Of a DNA stretch of 39,388 bases, positions 17,017 to 27,147 are shown piece after piece (the stretch's first letter is position 1; every line of letters starts with the position of its first letter). The stretch is from assembly GCA_024275635.1 (NCBI GenBank), contig JAJRYT010000210.1, positions 1-39,388 of the forward strand, written 5' to 3'. The position numbers and the translations under genes were made by a program. Source of the stretch: Chloroflexota bacterium. Lineage in GTDB: Bacteria > Chloroflexota > Anaerolineae > Promineifilales > Promineifilaceae. Under the pieces are notes generated by a model. That model was given only the letters and a program-made list of their open reading frames with translations. It ran no database searches and had not been told where the DNA came from.

Positions 17017-17931
17017 CTACTCAACTCGGTAATACGGTTTCTCCTGATTGCTTACACTGATGTAACGGGGCGTCAAACCGCGCGCCAGCAGATCATCAGC
17101 AATCGCGTCATAAATAACCAGTTTCTGTTCCATATCATCGCCTGTTCCGAAGTAGACGCGCCAGCCACGGCCGTCCTGATAACTCAACCCGGAAGATTGC
17201 CGATAATACAGTTTTTCGATGTTGGGCCGCAGATTGCGTAACTGCTGCGCGCCAGCCAAAACATCGTCAGGCATAAAGGCTAAACTCGGCTGCGGTGCAG
17301 CATTGGTTAATTCCGCGTCAGATTGGGGTAGGACGGCCGTTTCTTCAATCTCCGACTCAATCAGCAGCAAACCAGGAATAGTAGCGCGGGCGGGAATGAA
17401 ACGGCCGTTGCTCGTCACCCAAAACTGCTGCCCACCATCCTGCCACACCGCCACCGGCGAATCCTCTTGAACCTCAATCAACACATGATTCGGCCACGTC
17501 AGCGTTACCGCCGCGCTAATGATCCCTGGCATTTCCGCTACCCGCGCCGCCGCCGCGCCCGGATCCACTGCAAACACATGCGCCCCGGCCAACTGGCTGG
17601 CCTCCACAATCTCCGCCGCCGGAATAGAGACCGTGCCATCCACCGGAATCATCGTCAGGTAAAAATGCTCATCCAGCCCCACCAGCGCCAACGCATACAC
17701 AACCAGCGCCAACAACCCCAGGCTGATCCAACGCGCCGACGATACAATCTGCCGCAACGCCGCGGCAACAGGCAAACGTTGGCGTCGTTGATTCCGTTTA
17801 TTGCGCCGTTTTCGTGTCCGGGCCGTTTTCGGCACCTCCACGCGCGGCAGCGGCAGCGCATGTGCCGCTTTAACCCGCCGCATCTTAGGCTGCTTGCGTA
17901 ATCGTTGGGATGATGGTGGTTTGCCTGCCAT
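17017..17931 (-). CDS. ftsQ: Cell division protein FtsQ/DivIB
   Basis: This 304-aa protein has a basic cytoplasmic N-terminus of about 70 residues (RKQPKMRRVKAAHALPLPRV, TRKRRNKRNQRRQRL), one membrane helix (ISLGLLALVVYALALVGL) and an extracytoplasmic POTRA domain (GTVSIPAAEIVEAS through WPNHVLIEVQEDSPVAVW) followed by the FtsQ beta domain. FtsQ/DivIB holds FtsL and FtsB/DivIC in the divisome. Length and place just upstream of ftsA are typical. Confidence 0.92.
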   Translation of the reverse strand: MAGKPPSSQRLRKQPKMRRVKAAHALPLPRVEVPKTARTRKRRNKRNQRRQRLPVAAALRQIVSSARWISLGLLALVVYALALVGLDEHFYLTMIPVDGTVSIPAAEIVEASQLAGAHVFAVDPGAAAARVAEMPGIISAAVTLTWPNHVLIEVQEDSPVAVWQDGGQQFWVTSNGRFIPARATIPGLLLIESEIEETAVLPQSDAELTNAAPQPSLAFMPDDVLAGAQQLRNLRPNIEKLYYRQSSGLSYQDGRGWRVYFGTGDDMEQKLVIYDAIADDLLARGLTPRYISVSNQEKPYYRVE

Positions 17932-17965
17932 AAGTTTGATTAGCGAGAGAGTCTCTGTCTCTCAC

Positions 17966-19099
17966 TTAGCTCACATCAAATGATGTCCTCAAATTCGATT
18001 TATCGTCATACCGTTCCATTGCCAGCGCCACCAGCCTGTCCAGTAATTCCGGGTAGCTGACGCCGCTGGCTTCCCACAGCTTGGGATACATCGAAATGCG
18101 CGTGAAGCCGGGAATGGTGTTGATTTCATTCATGTAAATCGCGCCGGTATCCCGATCCATTATCAAATCCACCCGGCCCAATCCGGCGCAATCAATCGCC
18201 TTATATGCCTGGACAGCCAAATGGCGCACTTTGCTGCTTGCGACCGCAGCCAAATCGGCCGGAATGATCAGTTCTGATTCATCCTCTGAACCGGGTTCGG
18301 CCATATATTTGGCCACATAATCATAAAATTCACGCCGGGGCCTGATTTCGCCCACTACGCTGGCAATGGGGTCTTCATTCCCCATTACCGACACTTCCAA
18401 TTCGCGGGCGTTGACGCCTTGCTCCACGACAATGCGCCGGTCGTAACCAGCCGCCTGCGAGATACCGACAGCCAAATCATCACGGCTGTCGCATTTGCTA
18501 ATACCCACGCTGGAACCAAGGTTGGCCGGTTTGACAAAGACCGGATAGGTCAGCGCGGCTTCGATTTCATCCAGGATGGCCGACGGCCGTTTCGTCCAAT
18601 CTTTGCTCGTATATAATTTCCAGGGCAGGATGGGAATCCCGTTTGCCGCCATCACATTTTTGAAAATAGCCTTGTCCATGCCCACCGCGGAGCCAACCAC
18701 ACCCGCACCCACATAAGGCAGCCCGGCCAGCTCCAGTAATCCCTGAACCGTGCCATCCTCGCCGTAAGGGCCATGCAGAACCGGGAAAATGACATCCAAC
18801 TCGGTTACGGCCGATAAACTTGCCGGCTGCGTTTCACGCATCTCCACCTGCATCAATGCCGACAACTGCGGATCGGGCAAGAGCGCTGCCGGGCTTGCTT
18901 GCAATCCCTCTGCCAATGCGCCCATGACATCCCCGGTGAGCCAACGGCCGTTCTTGTCAATGCCCACCGGAACCACCTCATATTTCTCCCTGTCCAGCGC
19001 ATCCATCACCGATCTGGCCGACATCAGCGAAACCTCATGCTCGCCGGAACGCCCGCCAAAAATAACGCCAACCCGAATCTTCCGTTTTTTCTTATCCAT
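17966..19099 (-). CDS. ddl: D-alanine--D-alanine ligase
   Basis: This 377-aa ATP-grasp enzyme joins two D-Ala for the peptidoglycan stem. It starts MDKKKRKIRVGVIFGGRSGE, the usual N-terminal glycine loop with the EHEVS motif; LHGPYGEDGTVQGLLELAG, VKPANLGSSVGISK and YMNEINTIPGFT are the substrate, ATP-lid and metal-binding segments. The open frame extends upstream through heptad repeats, but ATG 19099 is the natural start. It is larger than the E. coli DdlB type and resembles the VanA/DdlA subgroup in length. Confidence 0.96.
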   Translation of the reverse strand: MDKKKRKIRVGVIFGGRSGEHEVSLMSARSVMDALDREKYEVVPVGIDKNGRWLTGDVMGALAEGLQASPAALLPDPQLSALMQVEMRETQPASLSAVTELDVIFPVLHGPYGEDGTVQGLLELAGLPYVGAGVVGSAVGMDKAIFKNVMAANGIPILPWKLYTSKDWTKRPSAILDEIEAALTYPVFVKPANLGSSVGISKCDSRDDLAVGISQAAGYDRRIVVEQGVNARELEVSVMGNEDPIASVVGEIRPRREFYDYVAKYMAEPGSEDESELIIPADLAAVASSKVRHLAVQAYKAIDCAGLGRVDLIMDRDTGAIYMNEINTIPGFTRISMYPKLWEASGVSYPELLDRLVALAMERYDDKSNLRTSFDVS

Positions 19100-19109
19100 A
19101 TCTAAAGAA

Positions 19110-19170
19110 GGGATGAGGAATGAGTAATGAGGGCTGAGTGAGCGTATCCTCATTACTCATTCCTCATCCC
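19110..19170. repeat. Perfect 22-bp heptad hairpin between murB and ddl
   Basis: Left arm 19110-19131 (GGGATGAGGAATGAGTAATGAG) is the exact complement of 19149-19170. The arms are made of GGATGAG/TGAGTAA-type heptads. The right arm overlaps the murB stop codon at 19164-19166. The structure would form in the dcw mRNA. Confidence 0.85.
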
Positions 19171-20116
19171 TCAAATGTCCACTCTCCAACCAACTCCACT
19201 TCCAACGCCATCTCCACGCCAAACTGCTCGCGCACCGAGTTCCATGCCTCGGCAAACAAGGCGCGGATGTCATCCGCAGAAGCTTTCTCATCATTAATGA
19301 AAAAGTTGGCGTGTTTTTCCGAGATTTGCGCGCCGCCCACACGGAATCCCTTTAATCCGGCCGATTCAATGAGATAACCGGCGTAATAATTAGACGGGTT
19401 TTGAACATAGAGCCTACGCTGGCCCCAGCCGGCTGGGTTTGCTTGCGGCGGGCGGTAAACCCTTCAGCGCGGGCCATCAACACTTCTACCGGTTCCGGCG
19501 TCAATTTTAATTCGGCTGTCAAGACCACCCGGCGCGAAACCGGACGGCTCTGCTCGCGTTTCAGGGCGCTGTCACGATAGGCATACTGCATCTCCTCGTT
19601 GCTGTATACCCGCGCGCCTTTGCCCGGTTCCCAAATGGTTGCCGCCAATAAATTGCCGTTCATGTCGCCGCCGTGCGCGCCGGAGTTACCCACGACCGCG
19701 CCGCCGACTGTGCCCGGCACACCAATGGCCCATTCCAATCCGCCCAGCCCCTTGGCGATGCACTGCCGCGCCAACGAGGAGAGATTCATGCCCGATTCGG
19801 CCGTGCATACCATATGCGCCCCGCTGTGGCGGAAGGAGACGGCTTTGGCTTTGTTCATGATGACCAATCCGCTAATTCCCGCGTCGGAGACTAAAATATT
19901 GGAGCCGCCGCCGAGGATAAAATAGGGAATGTTGCAGTTGTAGGCAAGAGAAACGGCCGTTTGCAGCCCTTTCGCACGCTTAACCACCACAAACATCTCC
20001 GCCGGGCCGCCCACCCGCGCCGATGTGTATCGGGCCAGCGACACACCCACCTGGAACTTATCGCCAAAAATCTCGCGGAATTGCGTCACCTGCTGCACCG
20101 TTGTATCTGAATTCAT
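19164..20116 (-). CDS. murB: UDP-N-acetylenolpyruvoylglucosamine reductase, interrupted by a one-base frameshift
   Basis: MurB reduces the enolpyruvyl ether to UDP-MurNAc using FAD and NADPH. The first part (MNSDTTVQQVTQ..., YTSARVGGPAEMFVVV, ILGGGSNILVSD, GVPGTVGGAVVGNSGAHGGD) is intact up to GSMFK. The frame then runs into an early stop near 19352. Adding one A to the four-A run (plus strand T-run 19399-19402) restores NPSNYYAGYLIESAGLKGF, the expected GGAQISEKHANF and a normal C-terminus ending at 19164. This is either a sequencing or assembly indel in a homopolymer, programmed slippage, or a true lesion; the first is most likely because MurB is normally essential. The start at 20116 has GAGG upstream. 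Confidence 0.85.
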
Positions 20117-20145
20117 ACCGTCCTCAACAAAATGATGAATGTGGA

Positions 20146-21626
<1,481 letters not shown>

Positions 21627-21628
21627 GA

Positions 21629-21727
21629 AAGATTGAAGATCAAAGATTAAAGATTAATGATTGAAGATTGCGCCCTTCATTCAATCCTCAATCATCAATC
21701 CTCAATCATTAATCATCAATCCTCAAC
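21629..21727. repeat. Inverted heptad tracts between cvpA and murC
   Basis: AGATTGA/AGATTAA units (21629-21669) face AATCCTC/AATCATC units (21680-21727), separated by a short GC-rich centre. The two sides are complementary in large part, giving a long imperfect hairpin in the 107-bp gap. Confidence 0.8.
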
Positions 21728-21733
21728 AATCCC

Positions 21734-22336
21734 CTAAATCATCACAATAATCACAAACAAAAATACAACCACCACCAAAAACGGCAGATAGGGTGAGAGC
21801 ATGGGCAAAGGCAGCTTAGAGATCAAGTTTGCCAATCCAATTTCAATCGTTGGCCGGGCAAGAACCGATACGCTAAATGGGTACGGCATATTCGGGTCGA
21901 GCGGCTGCCACGTCCCCGCCGCGACGACATTGTATTCCAGAAATGTCCACAGTGTGCCAATAATTAAGTAGCCGTTAATCGCACCCACCAGCGCGCCCAA
22001 CACTTTGTCTTGTAAACTATCGCGCACCCGCAGCCTATCGCTCAAGCGCGCCCCGGCCAGCGTCGGTCCCTGGTAGCTGAAAAAGGCGAAGAAGAGGTGA
22101 ACGGCCGTTAAAATATAAAACTGCTGCCGCCGCACGGCCGTCGGGTCAAAGCTAGGAACCGTCGGATCGGCTGCCGCGCCCAACAGCGATACCAGATACG
22201 AGCCAAACTGATTCAGCGCAAACAGCGACAGCACCAGCCCCGATGTGGCAATAATCTCCTTCGTCCAGCCGCGCAGCGTGCCGATAAGCGCAAAAAAGCT
22301 GACCATCAGCCAAAACCATGCCCCTAAACTAATCAT
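21734..22336 (-). CDS. CvpA family membrane protein
   Basis: This 200-aa protein has about four membrane helices: MISLGAWFWLMVSFFALIG, then TLRGWTKEIIATSGLVL, the usual CvpA first-loop motif, and later LGALVGAINGYLIIGTLW. CvpA-family proteins are linked to colicin V export and envelope stress tolerance; the exact role is unclear. ATG 22336 has AAGGAGG 11 bases upstream and overlaps the end of murG by 8 bp, implying coupled translation. Its location inside a dcw cluster is not standard. Confidence 0.8.
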   Translation of the reverse strand: MISLGAWFWLMVSFFALIGTLRGWTKEIIATSGLVLSLFALNQFGSYLVSLLGAAADPTVPSFDPTAVRRQQFYILTAVHLFFAFFSYQGPTLAGARLSDRLRVRDSLQDKVLGALVGAINGYLIIGTLWTFLEYNVVAAGTWQPLDPNMPYPFSVSVLARPTIEIGLANLISKLPLPMLSPYLPFLVVVVFLFVIIVMI

Positions 22337-23456
22337 GTGCTGCCACGCCTCCTTGCGCCACGTTGACAATCATCCGGGCCAAATTAGCCGCCGCATCCGG
22401 TTTATCTAACGCCTTCGCCGCCGCGCTCATTTGGGCCAACCTGTCTGGGTCATCCAACAAACCCAAAATAGCCGGCAGCAGTTTTTCCGGCAGTTGCTCA
22501 TCTGTTAACTGCACGGCCGCGCCCCGTTCCGTTAGAAAATCGGCGTTTACTTTTTGGTAAAGCCAACCCCAATGCAGCGCCGGAACCAGGACAGCCGGTA
22601 GACCAAAGGCCGGAGACTCGCCCAAGATGCTGGCTCCGGCGCGAGTCACTACCAGGTCAGCAGCGCGGAAAGCGGCTCCCATCTTTTCGTGCAGGTAGGG
22701 AAACGGCCGATACCACACTCGCAAATCGTCAGGCAAAGTCGCCGCAGCGGCCTCCACTTCTGGCCAGGTAAACGTCCCGCTGATATGGATCACCTGGAAC
22801 TGAGCCAGCAATTCCGGCAAAATACGCATTAACGGCCGATTGATGTTGCGCGCGCCGCGACTGCCGCCGAATACGAATAATGTTTTTCTGCCCGGCTGCA
22901 AATTGAATTGGGCCAACGCTTCGGCCTTGCTTAATTGCGTCGCCGCGCGTAAATCGGGTCGCAGTGGGTAACCAGTCACAACCATCTTTTCCTCCGGGAT
23001 AAACGCGCGGGAATCGGCCAACGTGCAGCCGATTTTCTGCGCGAACCGTAACGAAAAGCGAACAGACGACCCCGGTTCCACATCCGGCAGGTAAATACAA
23101 ATGGGAACCCGCTGTCGCTGTGCGGCTACCGTCACTGGCACGGCCATGTAGCCGCCGGTCATGAACATCACGTCCGGTTGAAAATGATGGATAAGCCGCG
23201 AGGCTGTGCCAATGCTCCAGATTAGTTTCATGCCATTAAGAATTTTCACAGTCAGCGGAACGCCAACAATCGCGCCGCCGCCAATCATCTCCAATTTTAA
23301 TCCGGCGCGCGGAACGAGTTTTTCTTCCATCTCGCCGCGTGTGCCAATCCACAAAAAATCGTTCTGGCTCAGGCCAATTTTCTGCAAAGCGCTGGCCGCC
23401 GTCAATGCCGGATAAATGCCGCCGCCGGTTCCTCCGGCGCAAATCAAAACTTTCAT
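22329..23456 (-). CDS. murG: UDP-GlcNAc--undecaprenyl-PP-MurNAc-pentapeptide transferase MurG
   Basis: This 375-aa GT28-family enzyme adds GlcNAc to lipid I to make lipid II at the inner face of the membrane. The glycine-rich loop ICAGGTGGGIYPALTAA, the second loop FVFGGSRGARNIN and the C-terminal donor site (RAGASILGESPAFGLPAVLV, where AxSxxE-type residues bind UDP-GlcNAc) are present. The position after ftsW is canonical. Confidence 0.95.
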   Translation of the reverse strand: MKVLICAGGTGGGIYPALTAASALQKIGLSQNDFLWIGTRGEMEEKLVPRAGLKLEMIGGGAIVGVPLTVKILNGMKLIWSIGTASRLIHHFQPDVMFMTGGYMAVPVTVAAQRQRVPICIYLPDVEPGSSVRFSLRFAQKIGCTLADSRAFIPEEKMVVTGYPLRPDLRAATQLSKAEALAQFNLQPGRKTLFVFGGSRGARNINRPLMRILPELLAQFQVIHISGTFTWPEVEAAAATLPDDLRVWYRPFPYLHEKMGAAFRAADLVVTRAGASILGESPAFGLPAVLVPALHWGWLYQKVNADFLTERGAAVQLTDEQLPEKLLPAILGLLDDPDRLAQMSAAAKALDKPDAAANLARMIVNVAQGGVAAHD

Positions 23457-23463
23457 TAGGGTA

Positions 23464-23557
23464 ATGATTAATGATTAATGATTAATAATTAATGATTGAT
23501 GATTGGGGAACGCCAATCTTCAATCTTCAATCTTCAATCTTTAATCTTTAATCTTTC
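23464..23557. repeat. Inverted heptad tracts between ftsW and murG
   Basis: ATGATTA units (23464-23501) face AATCTTC/AATCTTT units (23515-23557). The right side runs into the end of ftsW, whose stop TAA lies inside a repeat unit. Confidence 0.82.
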
Positions 23558-24717
23558 CTCTTCGCCCTTTTCGGTTGGGCGCGCCGGGTAACGGCCGTAT
23601 CCCGCGAAACGTTCAACAAAATGCCCACCCCGATTAAGGTAATAAGCATTGAAGAGCCGCCATAACTCAAAAAGGGCAAGGGGATGCCAGTGAAGGGCAT
23701 AACGGCCGTTATCACCGCAATATTGATCAGCGCCTGATACCCAATCCAACAGGTAACCCCCAGCGCCAGCAGCCCGCCAAAACTATCGCGGGCGCGCCGG
23801 GCCGTCAAAAGTCCGCGCCAAACTAGCATTCCCAACAGGCCAATATACAACAACGTGCCCACCAGCCCTAATTCCTCGCCCAAAATGGCAAAAACGCCGT
23901 CGGTGTGCGCCGCCGGCAGTGGGCCAAACTTCTGTGTACTTTCCCCCAATCCCACGCCGAACAGACCGCCGCGCCCCAGGGCCACAATTGCTTGCTGTAC
24001 CTGCCAGCCGGCCTGGCTGGGGTCTTGTAATGTCATTTTATACTCATCCACACGGGCGGCGGCATGGGGTAAGGTTGTGATCAGGATAAAAAATACTGCG
24101 CCGCCTAACAAGCCGGCGGCGGCAAACTGCCGCCAGTCGGCCCCGGCGATAAAAAACAGGGTGAAACTGACCAGGGTGATGAGTCCGGCCGTGCTTAGAT
24201 CAGGCTGGAGCACAATTAACGCCGCCACCGTCCCTGTAATCACAGAAAAGGGAATCAGCCCGTAGGTTACATTTTTGATGCGTTCTCCTTTTGATGACAG
24301 CCAATGAGCGATGTACAAAAAAGTGGCCAGTTTGGCGACTTCGGACGGCTGGTAGGAGCCTTCTAAAATGCCTCGCCGCGCCCCAAATATCGCTTCGCCA
24401 AAGAAGAGAACGATGATCAACCCCAGCAAGGTCAATCCCAAAAAAGGCACAGAGATACTACGCAGGACATGGTAATCGAACTGCATAATCACCGCGATGG
24501 CGGCCAGGCCCAGCAGCAAGGCTACGAACTGCCGCCGGAAGTAGTAGAGGGAATTCTCCTTGATGCGCAAGCCCAAATCAAAGGTACTGCTGTAAACGAG
24601 CAGCATCCCCAGTACAATCAATCCGGCCAGGGTAAGCAACATCCAGTAATCGAATTGGAACTTTTGCCCCGGCTGAACACGGGCGGTTCGTTTGCGGATG
24701 ACGTTGATTGTGGTCAT
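23548..24717 (-). CDS. ftsW: Peptidoglycan glycosyltransferase FtsW
   Basis: This 389-aa SEDS-family protein has about ten membrane helices and polymerises lipid II at the septum with its partner transpeptidase. Seen are the N-terminal FDYWMLLTLAGLIVLG, the loop KRGILEGSYQPSEVAK-type segment (RRGILEGSYQPSEVAKLATF) and LGLVGTLLYIGLL, and the C-terminal GIPLPFLSYGGSSM motif, all SEDS hallmarks. Placement between murD and murG supports FtsW rather than RodA. The ATG overlaps the murD stop by four bases (ATGA). Confidence 0.95.
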   Translation of the reverse strand: MTTINVIRKRTARVQPGQKFQFDYWMLLTLAGLIVLGMLLVYSSTFDLGLRIKENSLYYFRRQFVALLLGLAAIAVIMQFDYHVLRSISVPFLGLTLLGLIIVLFFGEAIFGARRGILEGSYQPSEVAKLATFLYIAHWLSSKGERIKNVTYGLIPFSVITGTVAALIVLQPDLSTAGLITLVSFTLFFIAGADWRQFAAAGLLGGAVFFILITTLPHAAARVDEYKMTLQDPSQAGWQVQQAIVALGRGGLFGVGLGESTQKFGPLPAAHTDGVFAILGEELGLVGTLLYIGLLGMLVWRGLLTARRARDSFGGLLALGVTCWIGYQALINIAVITAVMPFTGIPLPFLSYGGSSMLITLIGVGILLNVSRDTAVTRRAQPKRAKRKD

Positions 24718-26093
24718 GAATCTCCAGTCTCCTGTCTCCAGTCTCCAATCTCCAGTCCATTCACCAACTGCCGGAACTGTTCCCCTCTTGCGGCAAAATC
24801 TTGGAAGGCATCGAAGCTGGTTCCGCCAGGGGAGAGAAGGACGACGTCGCCGGGAACGGCCGTTGCTGCTGCCACATCCACTGCTTCCGCCATCGTTTCC
24901 ATCCGCGTCAACTCAGAAAATCCTTCGAGCTTTTGCGCCATCAATTCAGCCAACGCGCCGAATAGGACAACATGCTTCACCCGTTCCCGCACCCGCTCAG
25001 CCCAGGCGTCCCAGACCATCTCCTTATCCTTGCCGCCGGCCAGTAAAATCAGCGGCCCGTCAAAGGCGTTGATGGCCGCCAGCGCCCGTTCCGGCGCAGT
25101 GGCGATGGAATCGTTGATGTACTGCACGCCGTTGATCGTGCGCACCAATTCCAGCCGGTGTTCGATGCCGGTAAAAGCGGCGATGGCGCGGCGTATCGCC
25201 GCCACCGGCACGCCGACGGAATCGGCCAGGGTGACGGCCGCTAACACGTTCAGCACATTATGGTCGCCGCGCAGTTTTATCTCCTCCAACCGGCAAACAG
25301 GGATGTCTTTGCCGTTGCGCAGCCAGATTTGGCCGTCGCTGACGCAGGCGCCGTCTTTGACGAGTTTTTCCCGGCTGAACAGGCGCAAACGTCCCTTCAC
25401 CAGGGATTGCAGCATCAGGGAACCGGGATCGTCGGCACAGAGAACGGCCGTCCCCGCCTCCGTCTGGTAGCGTAAAATATTGGCCTTAGCGCTGGCATAT
25501 GCCGCCATCGTCTTGTGCCGATCCAGGTGGTTAGGCGTGATGTTGAGCACCGCTGCCACCGGCGGGCTTTGATCCCACACCTCCAACTGGAAGCTGGAAA
25601 GTTCCTGCACCACGATGTCTTCCGCACCCATCTTGCCCAAATCGGCGATAAGCGGACGGCCGATATTACCACCCACCCAGGTGCGCCGCCGCGACATTTG
25701 CCCCATGACGCCGGTCAGCGCGGTGGTGGTGCTTTTGCCTGCCGAACCGGTGACGCCGATAACGGCCGTTGGCGCGCGCCGCACAAACTCCTGCGAATCA
25801 TTAGTCACCCGGATCCCCCGTTCACGCGCTGCCAGCGCCAGCGGCGCATCCGCCGGGACGCCCCCGCTGACGGCCAGCATATCCGCTTTGTCGAGTATAC
25901 TCATCGGATGTTCTCCTAAAACGTATTCAATATCCAGGTCGCTCAATTCCGCCAAAACAGCGCCCAACTTCTCCGCCGGGCGTAAATCCGTCACCACCAC
26001 GCTGGCCCCGGCCTCGGCCGCAAACCGGGCCAACGCCTTACCTTGCCGGGCCAGCCCCATGATGACTAGTTTCTTACCGTGCAGTTCGTCCAT
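24714..26093 (-). CDS. murD: UDP-N-acetylmuramoylalanine--D-glutamate ligase
   Basis: This 459-aa Mur ligase adds D-Glu to UDP-MurNAc-L-Ala. It begins MDELHGKKLVIMGLARQGKA, with P-loop GVTGSAGKSTTTALTG, central NITPNHLDRHKTMAAYASAK and C-terminal YINDSIATAPERALAAI and LLAGGKDKEM. The frame continues upstream through heptad repeats, but ATG 26093 is the natural start. The last 14 residues (GLEIGDWRQETGDS) are encoded by GGAGATT-type heptads at 24717-24757 and probably form an added tail. Confidence 0.96.
   Translation of the reverse strand: MDELHGKKLVIMGLARQGKALARFAAEAGASVVVTDLRPAEKLGAVLAELSDLDIEYVLGEHPMSILDKADMLAVSGGVPADAPLALAARERGIRVTNDSQEFVRRAPTAVIGVTGSAGKSTTTALTGVMGQMSRRRTWVGGNIGRPLIADLGKMGAEDIVVQELSSFQLEVWDQSPPVAAVLNITPNHLDRHKTMAAYASAKANILRYQTEAGTAVLCADDPGSLMLQSLVKGRLRLFSREKLVKDGACVSDGQIWLRNGKDIPVCRLEEIKLRGDHNVLNVLAAVTLADSVGVPVAAIRRAIAAFTGIEHRLELVRTINGVQYINDSIATAPERALAAINAFDGPLILLAGGKDKEMVWDAWAERVRERVKHVVLFGALAELMAQKLEGFSELTRMETMAEAVDVAAATAVPGDVVLLSPGGTSFDAFQDFAARGEQFRQLVNGLEIGDWRQETGDS
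24717..24757. repeat. Heptad tract inside the 3' end of murD
   Basis: About six AATCTCC/AGTCTCC units lie within the coding sequence of murD, adding a polar tail. The tract ends at the ATGA overlap with ftsW. Confidence 0.8.
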
Positions 26094-26100
26094 TCTTAAA

Positions 26101-26147
26101 GATTGATGATTGATGATTGAAGAATCTTCAATCATCAATCATCAATC
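26101..26147. repeat. 47-bp perfect heptad palindrome between mraY and murD
   Basis: Three GATTGAT-type units plus GAAGA (26101-26123) are the exact complement of 26125-26147, with one central base. It fills most of the 67-bp gap between two essential genes. Confidence 0.88.
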
Positions 26148-26160
26148 CTTGATCCCTCTT

Positions 26161-27147
26161 CTAAACCAACGCCAATGCCACGCCCAACATCCCGGTCAAA
26201 ATCGCAATCAGCCACCAACGCTGCACAATTTGCGTTTCGCTCCAGCCAATCAATTCAAAATGATGATGCAGCGGCGCCATCTTGAATAACCGCTTGCCGC
26301 CGGTCGCCTTAAAATACAAAACTTGTAACGTGGTAGAGAGCATCGTGGCAATGGGAACGGCGGCAATAATCGGCAAAATCAACCATTGATTCGTCATCAA
26401 CGCCAGGACGCCCAGCGCGCCGCCCAGCGCCTGCGACCCCACATCGCCCATAAACATCTGCGCCGGTTTGGCATTGAACCACAAAAAGGCAAAGCAAGCG
26501 CCCACCACAATAAACGAAAAAACAACCAAAAACTGCTGATCTTGCAAAATGGCGATGATGCCGTAAGCGGCAAAAGCGGTTGCCGCGATAATCCCGGCCA
26601 AGCCATCCAGCCCATCGGTGATGTTGATCGCATTGGCCGTACCGGTGATGATGATGATCGCCATCGGAATGTATAAAATGCCAATATCTACCAAAACCGG
26701 GACGGTGGGAATCGCCATCCAGCCGTGACGGTCGTTGACCACAAAGTACAACAGAACAGTCGCAACCAAGGCGATACCCAGTTGATACAAAATTTTCACC
26801 CGCGCCCGCATCCCTTCGCCGGGACGCAGGCGGAATCCTTGATAGTCGTCAATGCCACCCAAAATCGAGTAAGCCACCATGACGCCCAGGGGAATGACGA
26901 CGCTCTCGGCCACTTCCAACGCCTGCACAATCTGGACGATGTTGACGATGATGCTGATCAGCACCACCCAAATAACGATGAGGAGGCCGCCCATCGCCGG
27001 CGTGCCCATCTTGGACAGGTGGGTTTGCGGGCCGTCTATGCGAATCTGTTTGCCCAGTTTGAGGCGGCGCATCAGTTCTACCAGGGGACTGCCCCAGATA
27101 ACGGCCATCAAAAAGGTCACACCGCCGAGGGTAAGCGCAAAGGCCAT
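26161..27147 (-). CDS. mraY: Phospho-N-acetylmuramoyl-pentapeptide-transferase MraY
   Basis: This 328-aa membrane enzyme moves phospho-MurNAc-pentapeptide onto undecaprenyl phosphate to form lipid I. About ten helices alternate with cytoplasmic loops bearing the family motifs: GPQTHLSKMGTPAMGG, NITDGLDGLAG (metal-binding aspartates), FMGDVGSQALGG and APLHHHFELIGWSE. The ATG overlaps the murF stop by one base (TGATG), so translation is coupled. Confidence 0.97.
   Translation of the reverse strand: MAFALTLGGVTFLMAVIWGSPLVELMRRLKLGKQIRIDGPQTHLSKMGTPAMGGLLIVIWVVLISIIVNIVQIVQALEVAESVVIPLGVMVAYSILGGIDDYQGFRLRPGEGMRARVKILYQLGIALVATVLLYFVVNDRHGWMAIPTVPVLVDIGILYIPMAIIIITGTANAINITDGLDGLAGIIAATAFAAYGIIAILQDQQFLVVFSFIVVGACFAFLWFNAKPAQMFMGDVGSQALGGALGVLALMTNQWLILPIIAAVPIATMLSTTLQVLYFKATGGKRLFKMAPLHHHFELIGWSETQIVQRWWLIAILTGMLGVALALV

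Noticed and set aside
24469..25470. A 333-codon open frame on the plus strand opposite ftsW and murD
   Set aside because: It overlaps two well-supported essential genes and shows no domain-like sequence.
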